A DNA stretch of 64,000 nucleotides from Burkholderia stagnalis. Its GTDB lineage: Bacteria; Pseudomonadota; Gammaproteobacteria; Burkholderiales; Burkholderiaceae. This document shows, in pieces, positions 26,307-33,347 of this stretch; positions within the stretch are counted from its first letter, which is position 1, and every line of letters begins with the position of its first letter. The DNA is taken from contig NZ_CADESW010000019.1 in the NCBI RefSeq assembly GCF_902830275.1, forward strand, positions 91,956-155,955. Reading direction: 5' to 3'. Below the pieces are notes generated by a model that was not told the origin of the DNA, did not search any database, and saw only the letters and a program-made list of their open reading frames with translations. Both the position numbers and the translations under genes were made by a program.

Positions 26307-27518
26307 TCAGGCCGCTTGGCGCGCGGCGCCGAGCACGTCGGCGATCGCGGCCGCGACGTGATCGACGTTCGCATCGTTCAGGCCCGCGATGCACATGCGG
26401 CCCGAGCGCAGCAGATAGACACCGTGCAATGCGCGCAGGCGATCGACGTCGGCCGCGCCGATGCCCGTGTAGCCGAACATCCCGCGCTGCGCGACGAGCG
26501 CATCGAACGACCGCTCCGGCAGCCGTGCATCGAGCCGTTCCTTCAGCGCGCCGCGCATGCGCTTGATGCGCGTGCGCACGCCCGCGACCTCGTCTTCCCA
26601 GCGCGCGCGCAGCAGGTCGTCGTTCAGCACCGTCGCGACGAGCCGCGCGCCGAACAGCGGCGGGCTCGAATAGGTGCGGCGCACGCCGGCCTGCAGCTGG
26701 CTCAGCACGGTCGCTGCCTCGCCCGCGTTCGCGCAGACGATCGACAGGCCGCCGACGCGCTCGCCGTACAGCGAGAAGTTCTTCGAGAACGAATTGCCGA
26801 CGATCACCGGCAGGCCGGCATCGGTCATCGCGCGCACGGCCCACGCGTCGTCCGCGAGGCCGTCGCCGAAGCCCTGGTATGCCATGTCGAGGAACGGAAC
26901 CAGCCCGCGCCGCGCGAGCACGTCGATCACCGCGCGCCACGCGTCGCGGCTCGGATCGAGGCCCGTCGGATTGTGGCAGCACGGCTGCAGCAGCACGACG
27001 CTGCGCGGCGGCAGCGCGTCGAGCGCCGCGAGCATCGCGTCGATGCGCAAGCCGTTGCGCTGCGCGTCGTAGTACGGATAAGTCTGCACGTCGAGGCCCG
27101 CTGCCGCGAAGATCACGCGGTGGTTGTCCCAGGTCGGATCGCTGATCCAGATCGCGCTGTCCGGGAAGTAGCGCTTGATGAACTCCGCACCGAGCCGGAT
27201 CGCGCCCGAGCCGCCGAGCGTCTGCAACGTCGCGACGCGCCCTTCCGCGATCGCCGCGCACTCGGCGCCGAACACGAGCCGCTGCACGGCCTGCCGGTAG
27301 CCGGCCAGCCCTTCCATCGGCAGATACGTATGCGGTGCGTGCGCTTCGCGCAGCCGCTCGGCCGCGATCCGCGTGCTCTCGAGCACGGGAATCCGGCCCG
27401 CGTCGTCGTAATAGAGACCGATGCTGAGATTGGCCTTGCGCGGATGCGCATCCTGCTGGAATGCCTGGAACAGCGACAGGATCGGGTCGCCTGGATAGGC
27501 GGGAATGTGATCGAACAT
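26307..27518 (-). CDS. Aspartate/aromatic amino acid aminotransferase (class I)
   Basis: A 403-residue fold-type I PLP enzyme of the AspC/TyrB group. The N-terminal FDHIPAYPGDPILSLFQAF and NLSIGLYYDDAGRIPVL segments are characteristic. PCCHNPTGLDP binds the cofactor pyridine side, and the PLP lysine is in NSFSKNFSLYGERVGG. It transfers the amino group of an acidic or aromatic amino acid to 2-oxoglutarate. Gene order (aminotransferase, RidA, porin, permease, with a divergent Lrp-type regulator) suggests uptake and catabolism of one amino acid rather than biosynthesis. Confidence 0.9.
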   Translation of the reverse strand: MFDHIPAYPGDPILSLFQAFQQDAHPRKANLSIGLYYDDAGRIPVLESTRIAAERLREAHAPHTYLPMEGLAGYRQAVQRLVFGAECAAIAEGRVATLQTLGGSGAIRLGAEFIKRYFPDSAIWISDPTWDNHRVIFAAAGLDVQTYPYYDAQRNGLRIDAMLAALDALPPRSVVLLQPCCHNPTGLDPSRDAWRAVIDVLARRGLVPFLDMAYQGFGDGLADDAWAVRAMTDAGLPVIVGNSFSKNFSLYGERVGGLSIVCANAGEAATVLSQLQAGVRRTYSSPPLFGARLVATVLNDDLLRARWEDEVAGVRTRIKRMRGALKERLDARLPERSFDALVAQRGMFGYTGIGAADVDRLRALHGVYLLRSGRMCIAGLNDANVDHVAAAIADVLGAARQAA

Positions 27519-27733
27519 GACGAAGTGACGGTTGGGATTGAACGGCGTCGCCGCACGGATCGACGCGTGCGGCCGGTGCGGGCGGCGGTGCGGTGGCGCC
27601 CGCCGGCCCGGTCAACGTATGGCTCGCATGTTATCGAGGACGAAATAGAATGAGCTTCAAACTTCGCTGACGATTCGCATGATTTGCAGTAGAGTCTGCG
27701 ACATCTTCCCCAAGATTCAGTGGAACCTGCGAA

Positions 27734-28216
27734 ATGAACCTCGACCGAACCGACATGCGGATCCTCCGGCACCTCGAGCGCGACGGCCGGATCAGCAACC
27801 AGGACCTCGCGAACGCGGTCGCGCTGTCGCCGTCCGCGTGTCTGCGGCGCGTGAAGCTGCTCGAGGAGCGCGGCGTGATTGCCGGCTATCGCTGCGCGAT
27901 CGAGCCGAAGCAGGTCGGCGTCGCGTTCGAGGCCCTCGTGCACGTGACGATGCGGCCCGACGAGCCCGAGTGGCACGACCGCTTCGTCGAAGCGCTCCGG
28001 CAGTGGCCGGAAGTCGTGTCGGCGCAGATCGTTACCGGTGGGGCAAATTACGTGCTGACGGTGCGCGCGCGCGACCTCGACCACTACTCCGACTTCGTGA
28101 TCAACACGCTGTACCGCGCGACGGGCGTGATGTCGATCAACTCGAGCATCGTGCTCGCGACGCTCAAGCGCGACGGCTCGATCCTCGATCTGGTCGAGCC
28201 GTCGGCGGCCGGCTAA
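27734..28216 (+). CDS. Lrp/AsnC-family transcriptional regulator
   Basis: A 160-residue regulator. The helix-turn-helix is MNLDRTDMRILRHLERDGR followed by LANAVALSPSACLRRVKLLEE. The RAM/AsnC effector domain (about 65-150) has VTGGANYVLTVRARDLDHY. It binds an amino acid as effector in known relatives. It diverges from the aminotransferase operon across a 215-bp gap, so it most likely controls that operon and itself. Confidence 0.92.
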   Translation: MNLDRTDMRILRHLERDGRISNQDLANAVALSPSACLRRVKLLEERGVIAGYRCAIEPKQVGVAFEALVHVTMRPDEPEWHDRFVEALRQWPEVVSAQIVTGGANYVLTVRARDLDHYSDFVINTLYRATGVMSINSSIVLATLKRDGSILDLVEPSAAG

Positions 28217-28258
28217 CCGACTTGTGCGAGAGTCCGCGAAAAAATTTGCAGAAAGTGC

Positions 28259-28287
28259 TTTACGAAGTCGAAAAGCTCTGACATAAT
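28259..28287 (+). promoter_or_regulatory. Sigma70 promoter of tRNA-Val
   Basis: TTTACG (-35, 28259-28264) and CATAAT (-10, 28282-28287) are separated by exactly 17 bp. The predicted start is about 6 nt before the mature tRNA 5' end. Confidence 0.7.
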
Positions 28288-28299
28288 TTCATCTTCTTT

Positions 28300-28374
28300 G
28301 GGCGGTTAGCTCAGCGGTAGAGCACTGCCTTCACACGGCAGGGGTCACTGGTTCGATCCCAGTACCGCCCACCA
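28300..28374 (+). tRNA. tRNA-Val (anticodon CAC), CCA encoded
   Basis: A complete 75-nt cloverleaf. The acceptor stem GGGCGGT pairs with ACCGCCC. The D arm is GCTC...GAGC. The anticodon stem CTGCC/GGCAG encloses TTCACAC, giving anticodon CAC (valine, GUG codons). The T arm CTGGTTCGATCCCAG is canonical, and CCA is templated. The 3' half is repeated 2.3 kb downstream, showing that this tRNA served as an integration site. Confidence 0.97.
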
Positions 28375-28382
28375 AAGAATTC
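28346..28382. repeat. Left attachment-site repeat (attL) in tRNA-Val
   Basis: From CACTGGTTC in the tRNA T arm through GAATTC after CCA, this 37-nt segment is repeated imperfectly at 30636-30671. The last 24 nt (28359-28382) are identical in both copies. A direct repeat of a tRNA 3' end flanking foreign-looking DNA is the standard mark of tyrosine-integrase insertion. Confidence 0.8.
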
Positions 28383-28453
28383 GCCGCTTGTGGCGACGCG
28401 TCAAACGCTGGATCGAGCAGTTCTCTCCGGCGCCAGCGCAAAGCCACTAGGCA

Positions 28454-28489
28454 AAGAAAAAGCCCTGCACTTGCAGGGCTTTTTCTTTG
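28454..28489. terminator. Strong hairpin terminator after tRNA-Val, inside the island
   Basis: A perfect 17-bp inverted repeat, aaagaaaaagccctgca and tgcagggctttttcttt, with a 2-nt centre and T runs on both strands. It probably supplies the tRNA terminator after insertion displaced the native one, and it also ends minus-strand transcripts leaving the island. Confidence 0.85.
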
Positions 28490-28641
28490 GTTCATCGAGG
28501 ATTACCCGAAAACGGGCAGACCGTTGTGTTTGACTATGTGCCGCCGCTCGCCATCGCATCGGTTGGACCTTCCGGCGGCGACAACACTCTATTACCCCAC
28601 CATCGAGTGACGGACAAACCGCAAAGTACACTTCATTGCGG

Positions 28642-29571
28642 CTAACCGCGAACCTCGCGACCGAGTTCATTTTGGCGTAGATCAGCCCGCCTGTCCGAAT
28701 AGCCCCTATTTTCCGCTTCATTTAAAGCACCGGCCGCGAAAATGATCGCATCGAAGTCGTCTGCTCCTCGCCTTGTGCCGTAAGTATTAAGGCTACGAGT
28801 AACGCATTTTATTAGCTCATCAGAAGTACTCGCCGATGCCCCTTGTCGAATAAGAAGCTCCTTGATCGCATTTCTCCAAAAATCGAGCTCCTTTGAATAA
28901 TCAGATATTCTCGACAACAATAGCACCTTAAATTTCGATTGCCTTTCCCTAAGACCACTCAATTCGCCTCGAAGTTTTTCTGATTTTTCATGTAATTCTT
29001 CAGACACCTCCTCCGCCTTAGTCACTCTTTCGTGAAGCGATGTGGTTATCTTGTTTGCATAAAATCCCAGCGCGATAGAAATGAGCGTGTAAATTCCAGC
29101 GACTATCAACCCAATCTTTACGGCCCGATGCAGTTTTGACTCAGGCACCCCATCCGAAAACGTAAAACCAAGCTCTTCCGCGTTAATTACTCGAACCAAC
29201 GGAGCTTTCGCCGCGTCGCGCAGCACGACAAGCAGACTCGTCCTCGTCTGCGGTTCTATGCGATCTACGCGAACAGACCGCGCCAAACCGCCTGCTTGGT
29301 CGCTACCGTTCGTAATCTGCACTGGCGTATCTCGAGCAATGCTTGCCGCCTCCACCTCCGTCGGAACCTGTAACAAAAGCCCGTCAATCGATTTGCTGGA
29401 AAAATTCTCCAAATCTATTGGCAAAACCACCTTTCCATCCACCATGATCGGGCGCCCAATCGTTGCAAGCCCCTGATCGCCCGAGTAATAGCCAATACAT
29501 GTATTTATGAAAAGCGTCACAATAAATGTAACAATACCCGACCAAAACGTAACCGGCAGTTTTAGCATCAT
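28642..29571 (-). CDS. Unknown protein: two membrane helices, extracytoplasmic domain, coiled coil
   Basis: A 309-residue protein I do not recognise. Helix 1 (about 5-28, KLPVTFWSGIVTFIVTLFIN) is followed by a soluble stretch of about 120 residues with beta-like character. Helix 2 (about 148-170, VKIGLIVAGIYTLISIALGF) comes next, then a charged heptad-like coiled coil (about 172-218, rich in E, K and L), and a C-terminal domain of about 90 residues ending RGADDFDAIIFAAGALNEAE. Two helices place the middle domain outside and the coiled coil and C terminus inside. Codon use is AT-richer than in neighbours. The start follows a GGGGG ribosome-binding site. It sits beside a toxin-antitoxin pair within an island; a defence or signalling role is only a guess. 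Confidence 0.75.
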   Translation of the reverse strand: MMLKLPVTFWSGIVTFIVTLFINTCIGYYSGDQGLATIGRPIMVDGKVVLPIDLENFSSKSIDGLLLQVPTEVEAASIARDTPVQITNGSDQAGGLARSVRVDRIEPQTRTSLLVVLRDAAKAPLVRVINAEELGFTFSDGVPESKLHRAVKIGLIVAGIYTLISIALGFYANKITTSLHERVTKAEEVSEELHEKSEKLRGELSGLRERQSKFKVLLLSRISDYSKELDFWRNAIKELLIRQGASASTSDELIKCVTRSLNTYGTRRGADDFDAIIFAAGALNEAENRGYSDRRADLRQNELGREVRG

Positions 29572-29739
29572 TCCCCCGCAGCACCTAATATTCAGTCATT
29601 TTAAGTAAAAACTCCCCCAACACCGCCGAATCTACTTCGCAATTTAATCCATCAAAATCGCATCAATTTTATTCAACCAGCTTAATCAGCCAAACTGCAG
29701 ACGCGACCGATTCTTCGCATGGCTATAGGTAAGTTCAAC

Positions 29740-30018
29740 TCAGTCCGGCCACCGTTGCCGGGCATACTTCACGCTCAGAATCTCCACCACGTCTGCATCG
29801 ATGCAGTACACGACAACGTAGTTGCGATGCACAACCATTTCTCTCGTTCCGGATAAACGCCCCGCTCGATACAGCCTCGGGCGTAGCCGCAACCCCTCTG
29901 CCTTTTCGCGAATCATATGCACCAGGGCTAATGCCGCATCTGGATCATCCTCCCCGATAAACTCCAAGATACCCAACAGATCTGCCTCGGCCATCGGCCG
30001 CCACTTAAGTCTTAGCAC
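29740..30018 (-). CDS. RelE/ParE-superfamily toxin
   Basis: A 92-residue protein with the toxin fold pattern: KWRPMAEADLLGILEFIGEDDPDAA in the first helices, LRLRPRLYRAGRLSGTREMVVHRNYVVVY in the strands, and C-terminal VEILSVKYARQRWPD. ParE members poison gyrase and RelE members cut mRNA on the ribosome; the sequence does not decide which. The gene overlaps the antitoxin gene by 14 bp and is downstream of it, the usual order for such modules. It lies in the tRNA-Val island. Confidence 0.88.
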   Translation of the reverse strand: MLRLKWRPMAEADLLGILEFIGEDDPDAALALVHMIREKAEGLRLRPRLYRAGRLSGTREMVVHRNYVVVYCIDADVVEILSVKYARQRWPD

Positions 30019-30463
30019 GCTTCCCCTTTCTCATCGCTTCGACGCGGGCCAGAGCCTTTTTCATCACGTCCTCATGCTCTACGCTCGGGCGCGGGTCGTC
30101 TATCGACGCCTGCACCTGCTCACGCAACCATTTGTCGTAGGCCGCCGCATTCGCGTGGGTCTGCTTCATCGCCGCCGCACGATCCGGACGGCTTGAGCGC
30201 TCGATCTCAACTTCATCGGGTCGCCATGCTTCGAGCGAGAAACGCCCCGACTGCAACCCAAGTTCGCGGATCACCTCAAGCGCCTTGACCGGGTTCCGAA
30301 ACGCACGCGGCCGACGATTGTTCGACGTGACCAGCACGGCCGTTCCAGCCGTCCGCGTCTCCAGCTCGACATAAAATGAACTGCCCTCAGCTTTGAGAAC
30401 AGCCGACAGGACACCGCCTGCATGCGCGGCGGCAGCAGCCTGAGACACATCTAACGTTTTCAT
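30005..30463 (-). CDS. Antitoxin partner of the RelE/ParE toxin
   Basis: A 152-residue protein, longer than most antitoxins. The N-terminal about 90 residues (KTLDVSQAAAAAHAGGVLSA, then SSFYVELETRTAGTAVLVTS) are probably the DNA-binding/dimerisation part. The C-terminal YDKWLREQVQASIDDPRPS and HEDVMKKALARVEAM match the toxin-wrapping tail seen in ParD/StbD-like antitoxins. The ATG giving MKTLDVSQ is preferred over one nine codons upstream because GAAGG lies at good spacing. A palindromic operator covers its promoter, indicating autoregulation. Confidence 0.82.
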   Translation of the reverse strand: MKTLDVSQAAAAAHAGGVLSAVLKAEGSSFYVELETRTAGTAVLVTSNNRRPRAFRNPVKALEVIRELGLQSGRFSLEAWRPDEVEIERSSRPDRAAAMKQTHANAAAYDKWLREQVQASIDDPRPSVEHEDVMKKALARVEAMRKGKRAKT

Positions 30464-30485
30464 GGCACAACCTTCAGTAGATAAC

Positions 30486-30510
30486 GGCACGATCTATAAT
30501 ACATCGTGCC
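30486..30510 (-). promoter_or_regulatory. Palindromic operator/promoter of the toxin-antitoxin operon
   Basis: Perfect 8-bp arms GGCACGAT and ATCGTGCC flank a 9-bp AT-rich centre that presents TATTAT/TATAGA on the coding strand. A repressor bound here would cover the -10 region. It lies 23 bp upstream of the antitoxin ATG. Confidence 0.8.
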
Positions 30511-30635
30511 ACAGGCAATAGCATTCCGCCCCCTTTATTTGACGTAAAACCCCTCCAGTTGCCAGCGTCTCGTGCCCAAGCACCCAGAGTCTGCGACGCC
30601 ACACGCCCCGTACGGATACCGCTCTGTCACAAAGG

Positions 30636-30671
30636 CACTGGTTCACTCCAGTACCGCCCACCAAAGAATTC
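30636..30671. repeat. Right attachment-site repeat (attR) of the tRNA-Val island
   Basis: A 36-nt imperfect copy of the tRNA-Val T arm and 3' end. The final 24 nt (30648-30671) are identical to the left copy, while the T-loop portion carries a deletion and a substitution. No 5' tRNA half precedes it, so it is not a second tRNA gene. Confidence 0.82.
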
Positions 30672-30710
30672 AAGGCCCTGCGTCTCACGACGCAGGGCCT
30701 TTTCGTTTTT
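30672..30710 (+). terminator. Original tRNA-Val terminator, displaced by the island
   Basis: A 13-bp stem, aaggccctgcgtc and gacgcagggcctt, with loop TCAC is followed by ttcgttttt. It begins right after the right repeat, where the tRNA terminator would be before insertion. It may also terminate the gene at 30761-31066. Confidence 0.75.
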
Positions 30711-30760
30711 CCCGCGCAAATTCGCGATCCGACCGTCTGTCGACGATCGCCACCGCCCCG

Positions 30761-31066
30761 CTATCCGCCCGCCGTCCACAGCGCGAGCACCGCATCGACG
30801 GCCTGCCGCTCGTCGGCCACGGCCTCGATGACGGCGATCGCGTCCTCGCATCCCGCCTGCCGGAGATGCGCCCGCCAGTCTCCCGGCCAGCCGTCGAGGT
30901 CGCACATGCGCAATGCGATCGAGCCGCCCAGCTCCGCGTGCCCGCCGCCGATCGATTCCTCGAAGATGAACGGCCGGACGCTGGATGCGTCGACGGCAAA
31001 CACGTAGACGTGGTGAGTCGGATGCTCCGCGCTGGGCGCGACGTTTTTCATGCCTATCGTGATCAT
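30761..31066 (-). CDS. Hypothetical 101-residue protein
   Basis: Not recognised. The frame MITIGMKNVAPSAEHPTHH has a GAGGAA ribosome-binding site 5 nt upstream. Its composition is balanced (VYVFAVDASSVRPFIFEES, LALWTAGG at the end), unlike the arginine-rich frames opposite. It looks cytoplasmic, with no signal or membrane helix. It lies just outside the right end of the island and convergent with the displaced terminator. It could be a Burkholderia-type small conserved protein; a chance frame remains possible. Confidence 0.55.
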   Translation of the reverse strand: MITIGMKNVAPSAEHPTHHVYVFAVDASSVRPFIFEESIGGGHAELGGSIALRMCDLDGWPGDWRAHLRQAGCEDAIAVIEAVADERQAVDAVLALWTAGG

Positions 31067-31177
31067 CGGTTCCTCGAGCGGGGCGCGCGGCTGGCGCTAT
31101 CTGAACATGACGCCGACATGCAAGCATTCATTGCACACGGCGTCACATTTCACCAACACGAAATGCCGGCTTGTTTT

Positions 31178-31203
31178 GTAACGTTAGGTAACTGTTATGT
31201 AAC
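31178..31203. promoter_or_regulatory. Three phased GTAAC direct repeats upstream of cysC
   Basis: GTAAC occurs at 31178-31182, 31188-31192 and 31199-31203, with starts 10 and 11 bp apart, i.e. one per helical turn. It lies in an AT-richer stretch of the 271-bp gap before cysC, with a TAGAAT -10-like box at 31225-31230. The spacing suggests binding of an oligomeric regulator. The regulator is unknown. Confidence 0.5.
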
Positions 31204-31337
31204 ATTTCGTCGAAAGCGGCTGACTAGAATCGGCCGACAATAACGGCGATTAACTGCGCCGAGTTCCCAATCAATATACTTGGACGAAGCCGGGTCACGA
31301 TCCGCCGTGACCTGCCCGAGTCCGGTCAGACGCACTC

Positions 31338-31877
31338 ATGACATTGTCCTCTACCCATACGTTGTGGCTCACCGGCCTGAGCGGCGCCGGCAAGTCCACG
31401 CTGGCACAGGAAATCGCTTCACGCCTGCGCGCACGAGGCCTCCCGGTCTGCATCCTCGACGGCGACGAACTGCGCGCCGGCGTGTCGCCGGATCTCGGCT
31501 TCAAGCGTGAAGACCGTGCCGAAAACTGCCGCCGCACGGCCGAAATCGCGAAGCTGCTCAACAGCCAGGGCATCTCGGTCGTCGTCGCGCTGATCTCGCC
31601 TTACGAAGCCGACCGGCAACGCGCACGGCAGATCATCGGAGACGAACGCTTCGTCGAGATCTACCTGAAGACCGACATCGCGACCTGCTCGGCGCGCGAC
31701 CCCAAACGCCTCTACGCAAAAGCAATCACCGGGCAGACGCGCCAATTCACCGGCATCTCCGACCCATACGAGCCGCCCGAGCATCCCGACCTCGTCATCG
31801 AAACCGGACAGATGGACATCGCGACCTCGGTCGAACGCATCATGGCATTCGATCGGCAGCGCTTCGCGCCGGCATGA
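31338..31877 (+). CDS. cysC: Adenylylsulfate (APS) kinase
   Basis: A 179-residue kinase. The P-loop GLSGAGKST is at 13-21. CILDGDELRAGVSPDLGFKREDRAENCRR is the APS-binding segment, and the lid region is around SPYEADRQRARQI. It makes PAPS from APS and ATP in the cytoplasm for sulfate reduction or sulfonation. It stands alone, with no cysD, cysN or cysH nearby, so it may feed sulfotransferases rather than assimilation. Phased GTAAC repeats lie in its upstream region. Confidence 0.93.
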   Translation: MTLSSTHTLWLTGLSGAGKSTLAQEIASRLRARGLPVCILDGDELRAGVSPDLGFKREDRAENCRRTAEIAKLLNSQGISVVVALISPYEADRQRARQIIGDERFVEIYLKTDIATCSARDPKRLYAKAITGQTRQFTGISDPYEPPEHPDLVIETGQMDIATSVERIMAFDRQRFAPA

Positions 31878-31908
31878 CCCCGGCGCGCGCGGCACGTCGC
31901 CGCGCGCG

Positions 31909-33312
31909 TCATCCCCTCACCCGCTCCGCTGTCGCATCGAACGCCCGCTTCGCCTTGTCGACGATCTCGTCGACCTCGGCCTCGCCGATCACGAGCGGCG
32001 GCGACAGCAGCATCCGGTCGCCGGTCGCGCGCATGATCAGGTTGCCGCCGAAGCAGAAGTCGCGGCAGATCGTGCCGACCTCCCCGCCATTGTCGAAGCG
32101 CACGCGCCGCGCCGGATCGCGCGCGAGCTGCACGCCCGCGACGAGCCCCGCGCCGGCAATCTCGCCGACGAGCGGATGGCCGCCGAGCGCGTCGCGCAAC
32201 CGGCGCTGGAAATACGGCCCGATGTCGCGCTTCACGCGCGCGACGATGCCGCCATCGCGCAGCAGCGTCAGGTTCGCGATCGCGACCGCCGCCGCAACCG
32301 GATGCCCCGAATACGTCATCCCGTGGTTGAATTCACCGTGTTCGATCAGCGCCTGCGCGACGCGGTCGTGCAGCGCCACCGCGCCCATCGGCACATAACC
32401 GCTCGTCAGGCCCTTCGCGAGCGTCATCAGGTCGGGTTCGAAGCCGAAGTGCTGGTGCGCGAACCACTCGCCGGTACGGCCGAAGCCGCCGATCACTTCG
32501 TCCGCGACGAGCAGGATGTCGTACTTGCGGCAGATCCGCTGGATTTCCGGCCAGTACGTCGACGGCGGGAAGATCACACCGCCCGCGCCCTGGAACGGCT
32601 CGCCGATGAACGCGGCGACGTTCTCCGCGCCGAGCTCGAGGATCTTCGCTTCGAGCTGCTGCGCGCGCGCGAGGCCGAATGCCTCGGGCGTCTCGCCGGC
32701 GGCCGCTTCGCCGAAGAAATACGGCTGGTCGATATGCACGACATGCTCGACCTTCGACGCCATCTGCTCGTGCATGTAGCCCATCCCGCCGAGCGTCGCG
32801 CCCGCGATCGTCGAGCCGTGATAGCCGTTCCAGCGCGAGATCACGTATTTCCTGCGCGGCTGGCCCTGCACGCGCCAGTATTGATGCACGACGCGCAGCA
32901 CGGTGTCGTTGCCTTCCGAGCCGCTGTTGCAATAGAAAAAGTGGTTGAAACCCGGCGGCGTGACTTCGGCGAGGAGTGCCGACAGTTCGATCACCGGCGG
33001 ATGCGTGGTCTTGAAGAACGTGTTGTAGAACGGCAGTTCGCGCATCTGCCGCTGCGCGGCGTCGATCAGTTCCGCGCGCCCGTAGCCGACGTTCACGCAC
33101 CACAGCCCGGCCATCCCGTCGATGATCCGGTTGCCGTCGGAATCCCACAGATAGACGCCGTCGGCCTTCACGATCACGCGGCTGCCCGCGCGATTGAGCG
33201 CACCCATGTCGGAGAACGGGTGGATGTGATGCGCGGCGTCGAGCGCACGATACTGCGCGGTCGTGCGCGGCATGGCGGGCGCCGCTGCACCACGGTCGGA
33301 ACGGTCGGTCAT
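31909..33312 (-). CDS. Class III (omega) aminotransferase, putrescine/polyamine type
   Basis: A 467-residue PLP enzyme. YLWDSDGNRIIDGMAGLWCVNVGYGR opens the fold, GYHGSTIAGATLGGMGYMHEQM and ADEVIGGFGRTGEWFAHQHF bind cofactor, and the PLP lysine is in TLAKGLTSGYVPMGAV. It resembles polyamine:pyruvate aminotransferases and is third in an operon with a gamma-glutamylamine synthetase and a gamma-glutamyl hydrolase. Removal of an amino group from putrescine or a gamma-glutamyl derivative is therefore likely. The MTDRSDRG start has an excellent AGGAGG site; the longer open frame upstream overlaps the neighbouring gene and is rejected. Confidence 0.9.
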   Translation of the reverse strand: MTDRSDRGAAAPAMPRTTAQYRALDAAHHIHPFSDMGALNRAGSRVIVKADGVYLWDSDGNRIIDGMAGLWCVNVGYGRAELIDAAQRQMRELPFYNTFFKTTHPPVIELSALLAEVTPPGFNHFFYCNSGSEGNDTVLRVVHQYWRVQGQPRRKYVISRWNGYHGSTIAGATLGGMGYMHEQMASKVEHVVHIDQPYFFGEAAAGETPEAFGLARAQQLEAKILELGAENVAAFIGEPFQGAGGVIFPPSTYWPEIQRICRKYDILLVADEVIGGFGRTGEWFAHQHFGFEPDLMTLAKGLTSGYVPMGAVALHDRVAQALIEHGEFNHGMTYSGHPVAAAVAIANLTLLRDGGIVARVKRDIGPYFQRRLRDALGGHPLVGEIAGAGLVAGVQLARDPARRVRFDNGGEVGTICRDFCFGGNLIMRATGDRMLLSPPLVIGEAEVDEIVDKAKRAFDATAERVRG

Positions 33313-33347
33313 GCTGCCCTCCTGAACGATGCCGGACGCGCGGCGGG

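Larger units (their letters stand above)
28359..30671. mobile_element. Small integrated island or remnant at tRNA-Val
   Basis: About 2.3 kb lies between two 24-bp direct repeats of the tRNA-Val 3' end. Base composition drops sharply within it (long AT-rich stretches at 28700-29740), unlike the surrounding GC-rich DNA. It carries three genes, all on the minus strand: an unknown membrane/coiled-coil protein, a RelE/ParE-type toxin and its antitoxin. No integrase or excisionase frame is visible. It is therefore a deleted remnant or an element moved in trans. The right repeat has diverged in the T-arm part, which implies the insertion is not very recent. Confidence 0.75.

Noticed and set aside
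28359..30671. Insertion sequence or prophage
   Set aside because: No transposase, terminal inverted repeats, integrase or phage structural genes; only tRNA-derived direct repeats.
30636..30674. Second tRNA-Val gene
   Set aside because: Only the T arm and 3' acceptor are present and the T arm is damaged; no D or anticodon arm precedes it.
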